From CAZPBN01 sp964584935 (GTDB taxonomy: Bacteria; Acidobacteriota; Aminicenantia; Aminicenantales; Aminicenantaceae): DNA of 64,000 bases. The DNA lies in the NCBI GenBank assembly GCA_964584935.1, contig CAZPBN010000004.1:74579-138578 (forward strand), written 5' to 3'. Made by a program: the position numbers and the translations under genes. Of the stretch, positions 63,933-64,000 are shown one piece after another; the first letter of the stretch is position 1, and each line of letters opens with the position of its first letter. The notes under the pieces are model-generated. The model was not told where the DNA came from. It saw only the letters and a list, made by a program, of their open reading frames with translations, and made no database searches.

Positions 63933-64000
63933 AAGTCAGTTGTCTAAAAGTCAGCTTGGCTGAGTTATCGCCAAGAAAATAAAAGAATTATAAAATTCTC

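Noticed and set aside
1..64000. tRNA, rRNA genes and CRISPR arrays
   Set aside because: No GTTCRAnnC-type T-arm within a cloverleaf-sized dyad, no rRNA-like stretches and no regularly spaced short direct repeats were seen in the intergenic regions.

Overview
The window is a compact bacterial chromosome segment of moderate-to-low GC. Genes sit on both strands in runs of co-oriented, often overlapping genes. Secreted and outer-membrane-type proteins (signal peptides, beta-barrel-like proteins, a DsbD-type periplasmic domain), many peptidases (M14, M16 pair, S9, M50, a DUF885 protein), a sortilin-like BNR protein, a serine-palmitoyltransferase-like enzyme and an archease/RtcB pair suggest a Gram-negative-type heterotroph of the Aminicenantes/Acidobacteriota sort. 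That placement is inference from gene content. No rRNA, tRNA or CRISPR array was recognised.

Layout. 0.1-4.0 kb: serine-palmitoyltransferase-like gene divergent from an NAD-dependent epimerase/reductase, a DsbD N-terminal-like protein, and fabH. 4.1-8.6 kb: DUF885 protein, TatD DNase, polyprenyl diphosphate synthase, CYTH protein. 8.6-17.5 kb (minus): rpoZ-like gene, then aroQ, aroF and a complete overlapping trpEGDCFBA operon. The operon is preceded by a consensus-like promoter, an 18-residue leader peptide with two adjacent Trp codons and an attenuator. 17.6-26.8 kb: M16 peptidase pair, glnS, a membrane-anchored methyltransferase, GTP-type PEP carboxykinase, and a sodium:solute symporter overlapped by a tiny membrane-protein ORF. 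26.8-29.6 kb (minus): stress-type cluster (three-BON-domain protein, dodecin, HPF fused to a cold-shock domain, metallo-beta-lactamase-fold hydrolase) ending in a broken reading frame. 29.6-36.2 kb: a 291-bp MITE-like element, then purB-purS-purQ-purL, an outer-membrane-type protein and purN. 36.3-42.7 kb: tyrS, two REP-associated (Y1/HUH) transposases, a sugar isomerase/dehydrogenase pair, trpS. 42.8-46.1 kb (minus): archease-rtcB followed by a 490-residue two-domain ThyX-like flavoprotein. 46.3-54.3 kb: M14 peptidase, a small conserved protein beside a deleted nucleotidyltransferase, DUF362-ferredoxin protein, BNR protein, OMP. 54.6-59.1 kb (minus): nfu-type, iscU-type, nadA, site-2 protease, nth, AmmeMemoRadiSam radical-SAM gene. 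59.2-64 kb: a repeat-rich gap, histidine kinase, decayed TolB/FlgO-like and TPR fragments, and an S9 peptidase.

The points most worth following are: (1) the tandem ThyX-like protein whose two halves each keep a different part of the ThyX signature, placed two bases after rtcB; (2) the trp attenuator; (3) several families of dispersed intergenic repeats, one with a 58-60 bp near-identical inverted pair 50 kb apart, together with two RAYT transposases and a TIR-bounded noncoding element; (4) the probable sphingoid-base synthesis pair at the left edge.
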